The translations under genes were made by a program, and so were the position numbers. Under the pieces are notes generated by a model. That model saw nothing but the letters and a program-made list of their open reading frames with translations, searched no databases and had not been told where the DNA came from. Shown piece after piece: positions 11,701 through 22,200 of a stretch of DNA of 64,000 bases (its first letter is position 1; each line of letters begins with the position of its first letter). This DNA is from Antedon mediterranea (Eukaryota > Echinodermata > Crinoidea > Comatulida > Antedonidae): NCBI RefSeq assembly GCF_964355755.1, contig NC_092671.1, forward strand, positions 21,604,001-21,668,000. Direction: 5' to 3'.

Positions 11701-12839
11701 TTAACACAAAAACACCAAAGTGATTAGAATAGCTTCAAATCGCATTTGGAGACGTTTTAGACCATTTTGTGATTTTCGAAAAAACTTGTTAACATAAAAA
11801 CACCAAAGTGATTAGAATAGCTTCAAATCGCATTTGGAGACGTTTTAGACCATTTTGTGCATTTCGATGAAACTTGGTTACGCAAAAACATCAAAGTAAT
11901 AATCACATTATAAACAGTTTTAGACCATTTTGAGCATATCGATAAAACTTTTTACACAAAACACCAAAGTGCTTAGAATAGCTTCAAATCGCATTTGGAG
12001 ACGTTTTAGACCATTTTGTGATTTTCGACAAAACTTTTTCACACAAAACACCAAAGTGCTTAGAATACCTTCAAATCGCATTTGGAGACGTTTTAGACCA
12101 TTTTGTGATTTTCGAAAAAACTTGTTAACATAAAAACATCAAAGTGTACAGATTAGCTTCAAATCGCATTTGGAGACGTTTTAGACCATTTTGTGATTTT
12201 CGAAAAAACTTGTTAACATAAAAACACCAAAGTGCTTAGAATAGCTTCAAATCGCATTAGGAGACGTTTTAGACCATTTTGTTATTTTCGAAAAAACTTG
12301 TTAACATAAAAACACCAAAATGTTTAGAATAGCTTCAAATCGCATTTGTAGACGTTTTATACCATTTTGTGATTTTCGAAAAAACTTGTTAACACAAAAA
12401 CACCAAAGTGATTAGAATAGCTTCAAATCGCATTTGGAGACGTTTTAGACCATTTTGTGCATTTCGATGAAACTTGGTTACGCAAAAACATCAAAGTGCT
12501 TAAAATCACATTATAAACCGTTTTAGACCATTTTGAGCATATCGATAACACTTTTCACACAAAAACATCAAAGAGCACAATATAGCTTAATATCGTATTT
12601 AAAAACGTTTTAGACCATTTTGAGCAATTCGACAAAACTTTTTCACACAAAACACCAAAGTGCTTAGAATAGCTTCAAATCGCATTTGGAGACGTTTTAG
12701 ACCATTTTGTGATTTTCGAAAAAACTTGTTAACATAAAAACATCAAAGGGCTAAGAATAGCTTCAAATCGCATTTGGAGACATTTTAGACCAATTAGTGA
12801 TTTTCGAAAAAACTTGGTTACACAAAAACATCAAAGTGG

Positions 12840-13850
12840 TTAAAATCACATTATAAACCGTTTTAGACCATTTTGAGCATATCGATAAAATTTTTTACAC
12901 AAAAACATCAAAGAGCACAAAATAGCTTAATATCGTATTTGGAAACGTTTTAGAACATTTTGTGATTTTCGAAAAAACTTGTTAACATAAAACACCAAAG
13001 TGTACAGAATAGCTTCAAATCGCATTTGGAGACATTTTAGACCAATTTGTGATTTTCGAAAAAACTTGTTAACATAAAAACACCAAAGTGCTAAGAATAG
13101 CTTCAAATCGCATTTGGAGACATTTTAGACCAATTTGTGATTTTCGAAAAAACTTGGTTACACAAAAACATCAAAGTGCTTAAAATCACATTATAAAACC
13201 GTGTTAGACCATTTTGAGCATTTCGATAACACTTTTCACACAAAAACATCAAAGAGCATAAAATAGGTTAATATCGTATTTAAAAACGTTTTAGACCATT
13301 TTGAGCATTTCGATGAAACTTGGTTACGCAAAAACATCAAAGTGCTTAAAATCACATTATAAACCGTTTTAGACCATTTTGAGCATATCGATAAAATTTT
13401 TTACACAAAAACATCAAAGAGCACAAAATAGCTTAATATCGTATTTGGAAACGTTTTAGAACATTTTGTGATTTTCGAAAAAACTTGTTAACATAAAACA
13501 CCAAAGTGTACAGAATAGCTTCAAATCGCATTTGGAGACATTTTAGACCAATTTGTGATTTTCGAAAAAACTTGTTAACATAAAAACACCAAAGTGCTAA
13601 GAATAGCTTCAAATCGCATTTGGAGACATTTTAGACCAATTTGTGATTTTCGAAAAAACTTGGTTACACAAAAACATCAAAGTGCTTAAAATCACATTAT
13701 AAAACCGTTTTAGACCATTTTGAGCATTTCGATAACACTTTTCACACAAAAACATCAAAGAGCATAAAATAGGTTAATATCGTATTTAAAAACGTTTTAG
13801 ACCATTTTGAGCATTTCGACAAAACTTTTTCACACAAAACACCAAAGTGT
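12840..13850 (+). repeat. 506-bp tandem pair
   Basis: The rare text gataaaattttttacac occurs at 12884 and 13390, 506 bp apart. It is followed in both units by gtatttggaaacg, agaacattttg, gtgtacag and two cattttagaccaatttg monomers. The first unit has gtgttagacc near 13202 where the second has gttttagacc. The same pair is present in the large-block copy 2 at about 56013-57020, again 506 bp apart, so it predates the 43-kb duplication. Confidence 0.75.
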
Positions 13851-16800
13851 ACAGAATAGCTTAATATCGTATTTAAAAACGTTTTAGACCATTTTGTGAT
13901 TTTCGAAAAAACTTGTTAACATAAAAACACCAAAGTGCTTACAATAGCTTCAAATCGCATTAGGAGACGTTTTAGACCATTTTGTGATTTTCGAAAAAAC
14001 TTGTTAACATAAAAACATCAAAGTGTACAGAATAGCTTCAAATCGCATTTGGAGACGTTTTAGACCATTTTGTGATTTTCGAAAAAAACTTAACATAAAA
14101 ACACCAAAGTGCTTAGAATAGCTTCAAATCGCATTTGGAGACGTTTTAGACCATTTTGTGATTTTCGAAAAAACTTGTTAATATAAAAACACCAAAGTAC
14201 TTAGAATAGCTTCAAATCGCATTTGGAGACGTTTTAAACCATTTTGTGATTTTCGAAAAAACTTGTTAACATAAAAACACCAAAATGTTTAGAATAGCTT
14301 CAAATCGCATTTGGAGACGTTTTAGACCATTTTGTGATTTTCGAAAAAACTTGTTAACACAAAAACACCAAAGTGATTAGAATAGCTTCAAATCGCATTT
14401 GGAGACGTTTTAGACCATTTTGTGATTTTCGAAAAAACTTGTTAACATAAAAACACCAAAGTGATTAGAATAGCTTCAAATCGCATTTGGAGACGTTTTA
14501 GACCATTTTGTGATTTTCGAAAAAACTTGTTAACATAAAAACACCAAAGTGATTAGAATAGCTTCAAATCGCATTTGGAGACGTTTTAGACCATTTTGTG
14601 CATTTCGATGAAACTTGGTTACGCAAAAACATCAATGTGCTTAAAATCACATTATAAACCGTTTTAGACCATTTTGAGCATATCCATAAAACTTTTTACA
14701 CAAAACACCAAAGTGCTTAGAATAGCTTCAAATCGCATTTGGAGACGTTTTAGACCATTTTGTGATTTTCGACAAAACTTTTTCACACAAAACACCAAAG
14801 TGCTTAGAATACCTTCAAATCGCATTTGGAGACGTTTTAGACCATTTTGTGATTTTCGAAAAAACTTGTTAACATAAAAACATCAAAGTGTACAGAATAG
14901 CTTCAAATCGCATTTGGAGACGTTTTAGACCATTTTGTGATTTTCGAAAAAACTTGTTAACATAAAAACACCAAAGTGCTTAGAATAGCTTCAAATCGCA
15001 TTAGGAGACGTTTTAGACCATTTTGTGATTTTCGAAAAAACTTGTTAACATAAAAACACCAAAGTGCTTAGAATAGCTTCAAATCGCATTTGGAGACGTT
15101 TTAGACCATTTTGTGATTTTCGAAAAAACTTGTTAACATAAAAACACCAAAATGTTTAGAATAGCTTCAAATCGCATTTGGAGACGTTTTAGACCATTTT
15201 GTGATTTTCGAAAAAACTTGTTAACACAAAAACACCAAAGTGATTAGAATAGCTTCAAATCGCATTTGGAGACGTTTTAGACCATTTTGTGCATTTCGAT
15301 GAAACTTGGTTACGCAAAAACATCAAAGTGCTTAAAATCACATTATAAACCGTTTTAGACCATTTTGAGCATATCGATAACACTTTTCACACAAAAACAT
15401 CAAAGAGCACAATATAGCTTAATATCGTATTTAAAAACGTTTTAGACCATTTTGAGCATTTCGACAAAACTTTTTCACACAAAACACCAAAGTGCTTAGA
15501 ATAGCTTCAAATCGCATTTGGAGACGTTTTAGACCATTTTGTGATTTTCGAAAAAACTTGTTAACATAAAAACATCAAAGTGCTAAGAATAGTTTCAAAT
15601 CGAATTTGGAGACATTTTAGACCAATTAGTGATTTTCGAAAAAACTTGGTTACACAAAAACATCAAAGTGGTTAAAATCACATTATAAACCGTTTTAGAC
15701 CATTTTGAGCATTTCGATAACACTTTTCACACAAAAACATCAAAGTGCTTAGAATAGCTTCAAATCGCATTTGGAGACGTTTTAGACCATTTTGTGATTT
15801 TCGAAAAAAACTTTTTAACATAAAAACACCAAACTGCTAAGAATAGCTTCAAATCGCATATGGAGACAATTTAGACCATTTTGTGATTTTCGAAAAAACT
15901 TGTTAACATAAAAACACCAAAGTGCTTAGAATACCTTCAAATCGCATTTGGAGACATTTTAGACCATTTTGTGATTTTCGAAAAAACTTGTTAACATAAA
16001 AACATCAAAGTGCTAAGAATAGCTTCCAATCGCATTTGTAGACGTTTTAGACCATTTTGTGATTTTCGAAAACAACTTGTTAACATAAAAACACCAAAGT
16101 GCTTAGAATAGCTTCAAATCGCATTTGGAGACGTTTTAGACCATTTTGTGATTTTCGAAAAAACTTGTTAACATAAAAACATCAAAGTGCTAAGAATAGC
16201 TTCAAATCGAATTTGGAGACATTTTAGACCAATTAGTGATTTTCGAAAAAACTTGGTTACACAAAAACATCAAAGTGGTTAAAATCACATTATAAACCGT
16301 TTTAGACCATTTTGAGCATTTCGATAACACTTTTCACACAAAAACATCAAAGTGCTTAGAATAGCTTCAAATCGCATTTGGAGACGTTTTAGACCATTTT
16401 GTGATTTTCGAAAAAAACTTTTTAACATAAAAACACCAAACTGCTAAGAATAGCTTCAAATCGCATATGGAGACAATTTAGACCATTTTGTGATTTTCGA
16501 AAAAACTTGTTAACATAAAAACACCAAAGTGCTTAGAATACCTTCAAATCGCATTTGGAGACATTTTAGACCATTTTGTGATTTTCGAAAAAACTTGTTA
16601 ACATAAAAACATCAAAGTGCTAAGAATAGCTTCCAATCGCATTTGGAGACGTTTTAGACCATTTTGTGATTTTCGAAAAAACTTGTTAACATAAAAACAC
16701 CAAAGTGATTAGAATAGCTTCAAATCGCATTTGGAGACGTTTTAGACCATTTTGTGCATTTCGATGAAACTTGGTTACGCAAAAACATCAAAGTGCTTAA

Positions 16801-17579
16801 AATCACATTATAAACCGTTTTAGACCATTTTGAGCATATCGATAACACTTTTTACACAAAACACCAAAGTGCTTAGAATAGCTTCAAATCGCATTTGGAG
16901 ACGTTTTAGACCATTTTGTGATTTTCGACAAAACTTTTTCACACAAAACACCAAAGTGCTTAGAATACCTTCAAATCGCATTTGGAGACGTTTTAGACCA
17001 TTTTGTGATTTTCGAAAAAACTTGTTAACATAAAAACATCAAAGTGTACAGAATAGCTTCAAATCGCATTTGGAGACGTTTTAGACCATTTTGTGATTTT
17101 CGAAAAAACTTGTTAACATAAAAACACCAAAGTGCTTAGAATAGCTTCAAATCGCATTTGGAGACGTTTTAGACCATTTTGTGATTTTCGAAAAAACTTG
17201 TTAACATAAAAACACCAAAGTGCTTAGAATAGCTTCAAATCGCATTAGGAGACGTTTTAGACCATTTTGTGATTTTCGAAAAAACTTGTTAACATAAAAA
17301 CACCAAAGTGCTTAGAATAGCTTCAAATCGCATTTGGAGACGTTTTAGACCATTTTGTGATTTTCGAAAAAACTTGTTAACATAAAAAAAACAAAGTTCT
17401 TAAAATAGCTTCAAATCGCATTTGGAGACGTTTTAGACCATTTTGTGATTTTCGAAAAAACCTGTTAACATAAAAACACCAAAGTGTTTAGAAAAGCTTC
17501 AAATCGCATTTGGAGACGTTTTAGACCATTTTGGGATTTTCGAAAAAACTTGTTAACATAAAAACACCAAAGTGCTTAG

Positions 17580-17583
17580 AATA
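17580..17583 (+). other. SINE copy 1 upstream target-site sequence (aata)
   Basis: The bases aata end the upstream satellite and recur at 17937-17940 after the tail. Intact monomers at the equivalent place read cttagaatagcttc with a single aata, for example at 18804-18807. The duplication is therefore at least 4 bp. That is short for a SINE and is blurred by the AAAT tail. Confidence 0.55.
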
Positions 17584-17594
17584 TGGCCGAGCGG
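17584..17594 (+). promoter_or_regulatory. Pol III A box of SINE copy 1
   Basis: The text tggccgagcgg fits the internal A-box consensus of tRNA genes and tRNA-derived SINEs. It begins at the first base of the element. It lies 55 bp upstream of the B box, a spacing compatible with a class II (long variable arm) tRNA ancestor. Whether it is active is unknown. Confidence 0.75.
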
Positions 17595-17649
17595 TTAAGG
17601 CAGGGGCGCCGTTTATCGTACCTAAAGAGCCAACAACAACATCGGCAAG

Positions 17650-17660
17650 GGTTCGAGGCC
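17650..17660 (+). promoter_or_regulatory. Pol III B box of SINE copy 1
   Basis: The text ggttcgaggcc is a perfect match to the B-box consensus GGTTCGANNCC, which is the TFIIIC-binding T-arm sequence of tRNA genes. It is kept unchanged in copy 2. Confidence 0.82.
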
Positions 17661-17835
17661 GACTCGCTCCTAGTTCTGGTGGTGGAACAAGTCTTCTCGG
17701 ATAAGGACTATAAACCGTAGGTCCAGTGTACACAGTTATAACATGTGTGTACTTTAAAGAACCCAGTTCATTATTCGAAAAAGAGTAGGGGGTTACCCCG
17801 GTGAACTGGTTCACACAATAGCCTCTGTATCAGGG

Positions 17836-17885
17836 GGATTACCACCTATCTGATAGGACAGTGATTAATTCACTATTGGTAATCC
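17836..17885. other. Inverted-repeat cluster in SINE 3' domain (possible three-way junction), copy 1
   Basis: Three perfect inverted repeats are nested. The outer arms are ggattacca (17836-17844) and tggtaatcc (17877-17885). Inside them are cctatc/gataggs six-base arms, cctatc (17845-17850) and gatagg (17852-17857), and agtga (17860-17864) with tcact (17870-17874). Single-stranded DNA or RNA could fold into an outer 9-bp stem carrying two short hairpins, with only about two unpaired bases between arms. The first hairpin needs at least 3 loop bases, leaving a 5-bp stem. No function is known to me. Confidence 0.6.
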
Positions 17886-17906
17886 TTGGCCACAGTGCCT
17901 AAAGAC

Positions 17907-17936
17907 ATAAAATAAAATAAAAATAAATAAATAAAT
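17907..17936 (+). repeat. AAAT-rich 3' tail of SINE copy 1
   Basis: A 30-bp simple tail made of aaaat and aaat units, ending directly at the aata shared with the satellite target. Such tails are typical of SINEs mobilised by LINE reverse transcriptases. The last tail unit cannot be separated from the target duplication by inspection. Confidence 0.8.
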
Positions 17937-17963
17937 AATAGCTTCAAATCGCATTTGGAGACG

Positions 17964-17967
17964 TTTT
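17964..17967 (+). terminator. Candidate pol III terminator in satellite after SINE copy 1
   Basis: This is the first TTTT on the + strand after the SINE start; the element body contains none that I can find. It lies 28 bp past the AAAT tail, inside the conserved satellite core cgttttagacc. A pol III transcript of the SINE would be expected to stop here or at the next T runs a few bases on. This is inference from the sequence rule, not evidence of transcription. Confidence 0.45.
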
Positions 17968-18803
17968 AGACCATTTTGTAATTTTCAAAAAAACTTGTTA
18001 ACATAAAAACACCAAAGTTCTTAGAATAGCTTCAAATCGCATTTGGAGACGTTTTAGACCATTTTGTGCATTTCGATGAAACTTGGTTACACAAAAACAT
18101 CAAAGTGCTTAAAATCACATTATAAACCGTTTTAGACCATTTGAGCATTTCGATAACACTTTTCACACAAAAACATCAAAGTTCACAATATAGCTTAATA
18201 TCCTATTTAAAAACGTTTTAGACCATTTTGAGCATTTCGACAAAACTTTTTCACACAAAACACCAAAGTGCTTAGAATACCTTCAAATCGCATTTGGAGA
18301 CGTTTTAGACAATTTTGTGATTTTCGAAAAAACTTGTTAACATAAAAACATCAAAGTTTACAGAATAGCTTCAAATCGCATTTGGAGACGTTTTAGACAA
18401 TTTTGTGATTTTCGAAAAAACTTGTTAACATAAAAACACCAAAGTGCTTAGAATAGCTTCAAATCGCATTGGGAGACGTTTTAGACCATTTTGTGATTTT
18501 CGAAAAAACTTGTTAACATAAAAACACCAAAGTGCTTAGAATAGCTTCAAATCGCATTTGGAGACGTTTTAGACCATTTTGTGATTTTCGAAAAAACTTG
18601 TTAACATAAAAACACCAAAGTTCTTAAAATAGCCTCAAATCGCATTTGGAGACGTTTTAGACCATTTTGTGATTTTCGAAAAAACTTGTTAACATAAAAA
18701 CACCAAAGTGTTTAGAAAAGCTTCAAATCGCATTTGGAGACGTTTTAGACCATTTTGGGATTTTTGAAAAAACTTGTTAACATAAAAACACCAAAGTGCT
18801 TAG

Positions 18804-18807
18804 AATA
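18804..18807 (+). other. Paralogous empty site of the SINE insertion
   Basis: This point in the neighbouring 867-bp module matches the SINE insertion point. Upstream it has gtgtttagaaaagc, then accattttgggattt, then gtgcttagaata. Downstream it has the rare gtaattttcaaaaaaac and then gttcttag. These are the same markers that flank the SINE, but here no element is present. Further empty sites with the same flanking markers lie at about 5426-5429 and 40937-40940. Confidence 0.75.
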
Positions 18808-19239
18808 GCTTCAAATCGCATTTGGAGACGTTTTAGACCATTTTGTAATTTTCAAAAAAACTTGTTAACATAAAAACACCAAAGTTCTTAGAATAGCTTC
18901 AAATCGCATTTGGAGACGTTTTAGACCATTTTGTGCATTTCGATGAAACTTGGTTACACAAAAACATCAAAGTGCTTAAAATCACGTTATAAACCGTTTT
19001 AGACCATTTGAGCATTTCGATAACACTTTTCACACAAAAACATCAAAGGGCACAATATAGCTTAATATCCTATTTAAAAACGTTTTAGACCATTTTGAGC
19101 ATTTCGACAAAACTTTTTCACACAAAACACCAAAGTGCTTAGAATACCTTCAAATCGCATTTGGAGACGTTTTAGACAATTTTGTGATTTTCGAAAAAAC
19201 TTAACATAAAAACATCAAAGTTTACAGAATAGCTTCAAA

Positions 19240-22200
19240 TCGCATTTGGAGACGTTTTAGACCATTTTGTGATTTTCGAAAAAACTTGTTAACATAAAAA
19301 CACCAAAGTGCTTAGAATAGCTTCAAATCGCATTTGGAGACGTTTTAAACCATTTTGTGATTTTCGAAAAAAGTTGTTAACATAAAAACACCAAAATGTT
19401 TAGAATAGCTTCAAATCGCATTTGGAGACGTTTTAGACCATTTTGTGATTTTCGAAAAAACTTGTTAACACAAAAACACCAAAGTGATTAGAATAGCTTC
19501 AAATCGCATTTGGAGACGTTTTAGACCATTTTGTGATTTTCGAAAAAACTTGTTAACATAAAAACACCAAAGTGATTAGAATAGCTTCAAATCGCATTTG
19601 GAGACGTTTTAGACCATTTTGTGCATTTCGATGAAACTTGGTTACGCAAAAACATCAAAGTGCTTAAAATCACATTATAAACCGTTTTAGACCATTTTGA
19701 GCATATCGATAACACTTTTTACACAAAACACCAAAGTGCTTAGAATAGCTTCAAATCGCATTTGGAGACGTTTTAGACCATTTTGTGATTTTCGACAAAA
19801 CTTTTTCACACAAAACACCAAAGTGCTTAGAATACCTTCAAATCGCATTTGGAGACGTTTTAGACCATTTTGTGATTTTCGAAAAAACTTGTTAACATAA
19901 AAACATCAAAATGTTTAGAATAGCTTCAAATCACATTTGGAGACGTTTTAGACCATTTTGTGATTTTCGAAAAAACTTGTTAACACAAAAACACCAAAGT
20001 GATTAGAATAGCTTCAAATCGCATTTGGAGACGTTTTAGACCAATTTGTGCATTTCGATGAAACTTGGTTACGCAAAAACATCAAAGTGCTTAAAATCAC
20101 ATTATAAACCGTTTTAGACCATTTTGAGCATATCGATAACACTTTTCACACAAAAACATCAAAGAGCACAATATAGCTTAATATCTTATTTAAAAACGTT
20201 TTAGACCATTTTGAGCATTTCGACAAAACTTTTTCACACAAAACACCAAAGTGCTTAGAATAGCTTCAAATCGCATTTGGAGACGTTTTAGACCATTTTG
20301 TGATTTTCGAAAAAACTTGTTAACATAAAAACATCAAAGTGCTAAGAATAGCTTCAAATCGCATTTGGAGACATTTTAGACCAATTAGTGATTTTCGAAA
20401 AAACTTGGTTACACAAAAACATCAAAGTGGTTAAAATCACATTATAAACCGTTTTAGACCATTTTGAGCATTTCGATAACACTTTTCACACAAAAACATC
20501 AAAGTGCTTAGAATAGCTTCAAATCGCATTTGGAGACGTTTTAGACCATTTTGTGATTTTCGAAAAAAACTTTTTAACATAAAAACACCAAACTTCTAAG
20601 AATAGCTTCAAATCGCATATGGAGACAATTTAGACCATTTTGTGATTTTCGAAAAAACTTGTTAACATAAAAACACCAAAGTGCTAAGAATAGCTTCAAA
20701 TCGCATATGGAGACAATTTAGACCATTTTGTGATTTTCGAAAAAACTTGTTAACATAAAAACACCAAAGTGCTTAGAATACCTTCAAATCGCATTTGGAG
20801 ACGTTTAAGACCATTTTGTGATTTTCGAAAAAACTTGTTAACATAAAAACACCAAAGTGCTTAGAATAGCTTCAAATCGCATTTGGAGACGTTTTAGACC
20901 AATTTGTGATTTTCGAAAAAACTTGGTTACACAAAAACATCAAAGTGGATAAAAGCACATTATAAACCGTTTTAGACCATTTTGAGCATTTCGATAACAC
21001 ATTTCACACAAAAACATCAAAGAGCACAAAATAGCTTAATATCGTATTTAAAAACGTTTTAAACCATTTTGAGCATTTCGACAAAACTTTTTCACACAAA
21101 ACACCAAAGTGTTTAGAAAAGCTTCAACTCGCATTTGGAGACGTTTTAGACCATTTTGGGATTTTCGAAAAAACTTGTTAACATAAAAACACCAAAGTGC
21201 TTAGAATAGCTTCAAATCGCATTTGAAGACGTTTTAGACCATTTTGTAATTTTCGAAAAAACTTGTTAACATAAAAACACCAAAATGTTTAGAATAGCTT
21301 CAAATCGCATTTGGAGACGTTTTAGACCATTTTGTGATTTTCGAAAAAACTTGTTAACACAAAAACACCAAAGTGATTAGAATAGCTTCAAATCGCATTT
21401 GGAGACGTTTTAGACCATTTTGTGATTTTCGAAAAAACTTGTTAACATAAAAACACCAAAGTGATTAGAATAGCTTCAAATCGCATTTGGAGACGTTTTA
21501 GACCATTTTGTGCATTTCGATGAAACTTGGTTACGCAAAAACATCAAAGTAATAATCACATTATAAACAGTTTTAGACCATTTTGAGCATATCGATAAAA
21601 CTTTTTACACAAAACACCAAAGTGCTTAGAATAGCTTCAAATCGCATTTGGAGACGTTTTAGACCATTTTGTGATTTTCGACAAAACTTTTTCACACAAA
21701 ACACCAAAGTGCTTAGAATACCTTCAAATCGCATTTGGAGACGTTTTAGACCATTTTGTGATTTTCGAAAAAACTTGTTAACATAAAAACATCAAAGTGT
21801 ACAGATTAGCTTCAAATCGCATTTGGAGACGTTTTAGACCATTTTGTGATTTTCGAAAAAACTTGTTAACATAAAAACACCAAAGTGCTTAGAATAGCTT
21901 CAAATCGCATTAGGAGACGTTTTAGACCATTTTGTTATTTTCGAAAAAACTTGTTAACATAAAAACACCAAAATGTTTAGAATAGCTTCAAATCGCATTT
22001 GGAGACGTTTTAGACCATTTTGTGATTTTCGAAAAAACTTGTTAACATAAAAACACCAAAGTGCTTAGAATACCTTCAAATCGCATTTGGAGACGTTTTA
22101 GACCATTTTGTGATTTTCCAAAAAACTTGTTAACATAAAAACATCAAAGTGTACAGAATAGCTTCAAATCGCATTTGGAGACGTTTTAGACCATTTTGTG

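Larger units (their letters stand above)
1..17583. repeat. Satellite array, segment 1 (about 88-bp monomers in higher-order repeats)
   Basis: Continuous head-to-tail tandem repeat. Successive monomers can be phased on the agtgctt motif, for example at 2407, 2495 and 2583, giving an 88-bp period. Types A (88 or 87 bp), B (77 bp) and C (87 bp) alternate irregularly. B monomers in the first 10 kb lie roughly 340, 430, 520, 690 or 870 bp apart, so the array is an irregular higher-order repeat and not a uniform run of one monomer. No unique sequence and no credible gene is present. The segment ends where the first SINE interrupts a monomer after the text ttagaata. The family name and species cannot be given from sequence alone. 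A centromeric or other heterochromatic location is inferred from array length and composition only. Confidence 0.97.
17584..17936 (+). mobile_element. tRNA-derived SINE, copy 1
   Basis: A 353-bp non-satellite insertion. It opens with tggccgagcggttaaggc, which matches the D-arm region of class II tRNAs (Ser/Leu type) and contains a pol III A box. A perfect B box, ggttcgaggcc, lies at 17650-17660. A central domain (about 17690-17800, with ctcggataaggactataaac and gaaaaagagtaggggg) and a 3' domain rich in short inverted repeats follow, and the element ends in an AAAT-rich tail. The first 7-8 nt of the acceptor stem expected of a full tRNA head are absent, so the copy is slightly 5' truncated or the family starts here. 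Flanking satellite reads ttagaata before and aatagcttc after, consistent with a target duplication of at least aata. The family cannot be named without a Repbase or Dfam search. The central domain resembles those shared by animal SINE superfamilies, but this is from memory only. Confidence 0.87.
17938..19671 (+). repeat. Two tandem 867-bp higher-order modules after SINE copy 1
   Basis: Sequence from 17938 recurs from about 18805. The monomer order matches (gtaattttcaaa, gttcttag, D, B, C with cctattt, then A variants with acaattttg). The B landmark sits at 18116 and 18983, exactly 867 bp apart. The second module carries cacgttat in its B unit where the first has cacattat. In the equivalent place after SINE copy 2 only one module is present, so this doubling arose after the large duplication, or was lost from copy 2. 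The 3' limit is approximate because the second module loses two monomers. Confidence 0.7.
10730..21428 (+). repeat. SINE-bearing large block, copy 1
   Basis: Collinear with 53903-64000. The lag is 43173 bp on the left (11930 and 55103 landmarks) and 43176 bp from about 14090 onward. The 3-bp step is explained by cttaac near 14090 against cttgttaac near 57260. Past the SINE the lag falls to 42485 and then 42572 bp, because copy 1 has an additional 867-bp module, lacks two monomers (176 bp), and lacks one 87-bp monomer near 62270-62360. Only a handful of substitutions separate the copies left of the SINE that I could spot, for example cccacaaaac at about 10993 and gatcttcg at about 56820. The end given is only where the window cuts copy 2. 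Confidence 0.82.

Noticed and set aside
17584-17660. A functional tRNA-Ser or tRNA-Leu gene
   Set aside because: A and B boxes are present, but the 5' acceptor strand is missing and no matching 3' acceptor strand follows the T arm; the sequence runs on into a SINE body.
17521-17814. 97-codon open frame on the minus strand, repeated at 60697-60990
   Set aside because: It crosses from the SINE into satellite on the strand opposite to the SINE. Its sequence is explained by the tRNA-derived and central domains, and its two copies exist only because the SINE block is duplicated.
17836-17885. Terminal inverted repeats of a DNA transposon
   Set aside because: The arms are internal to the element and only 9 bp long, and the insertion as a whole has an AAAT tail and no terminal inverted repeats, which fits a SINE.
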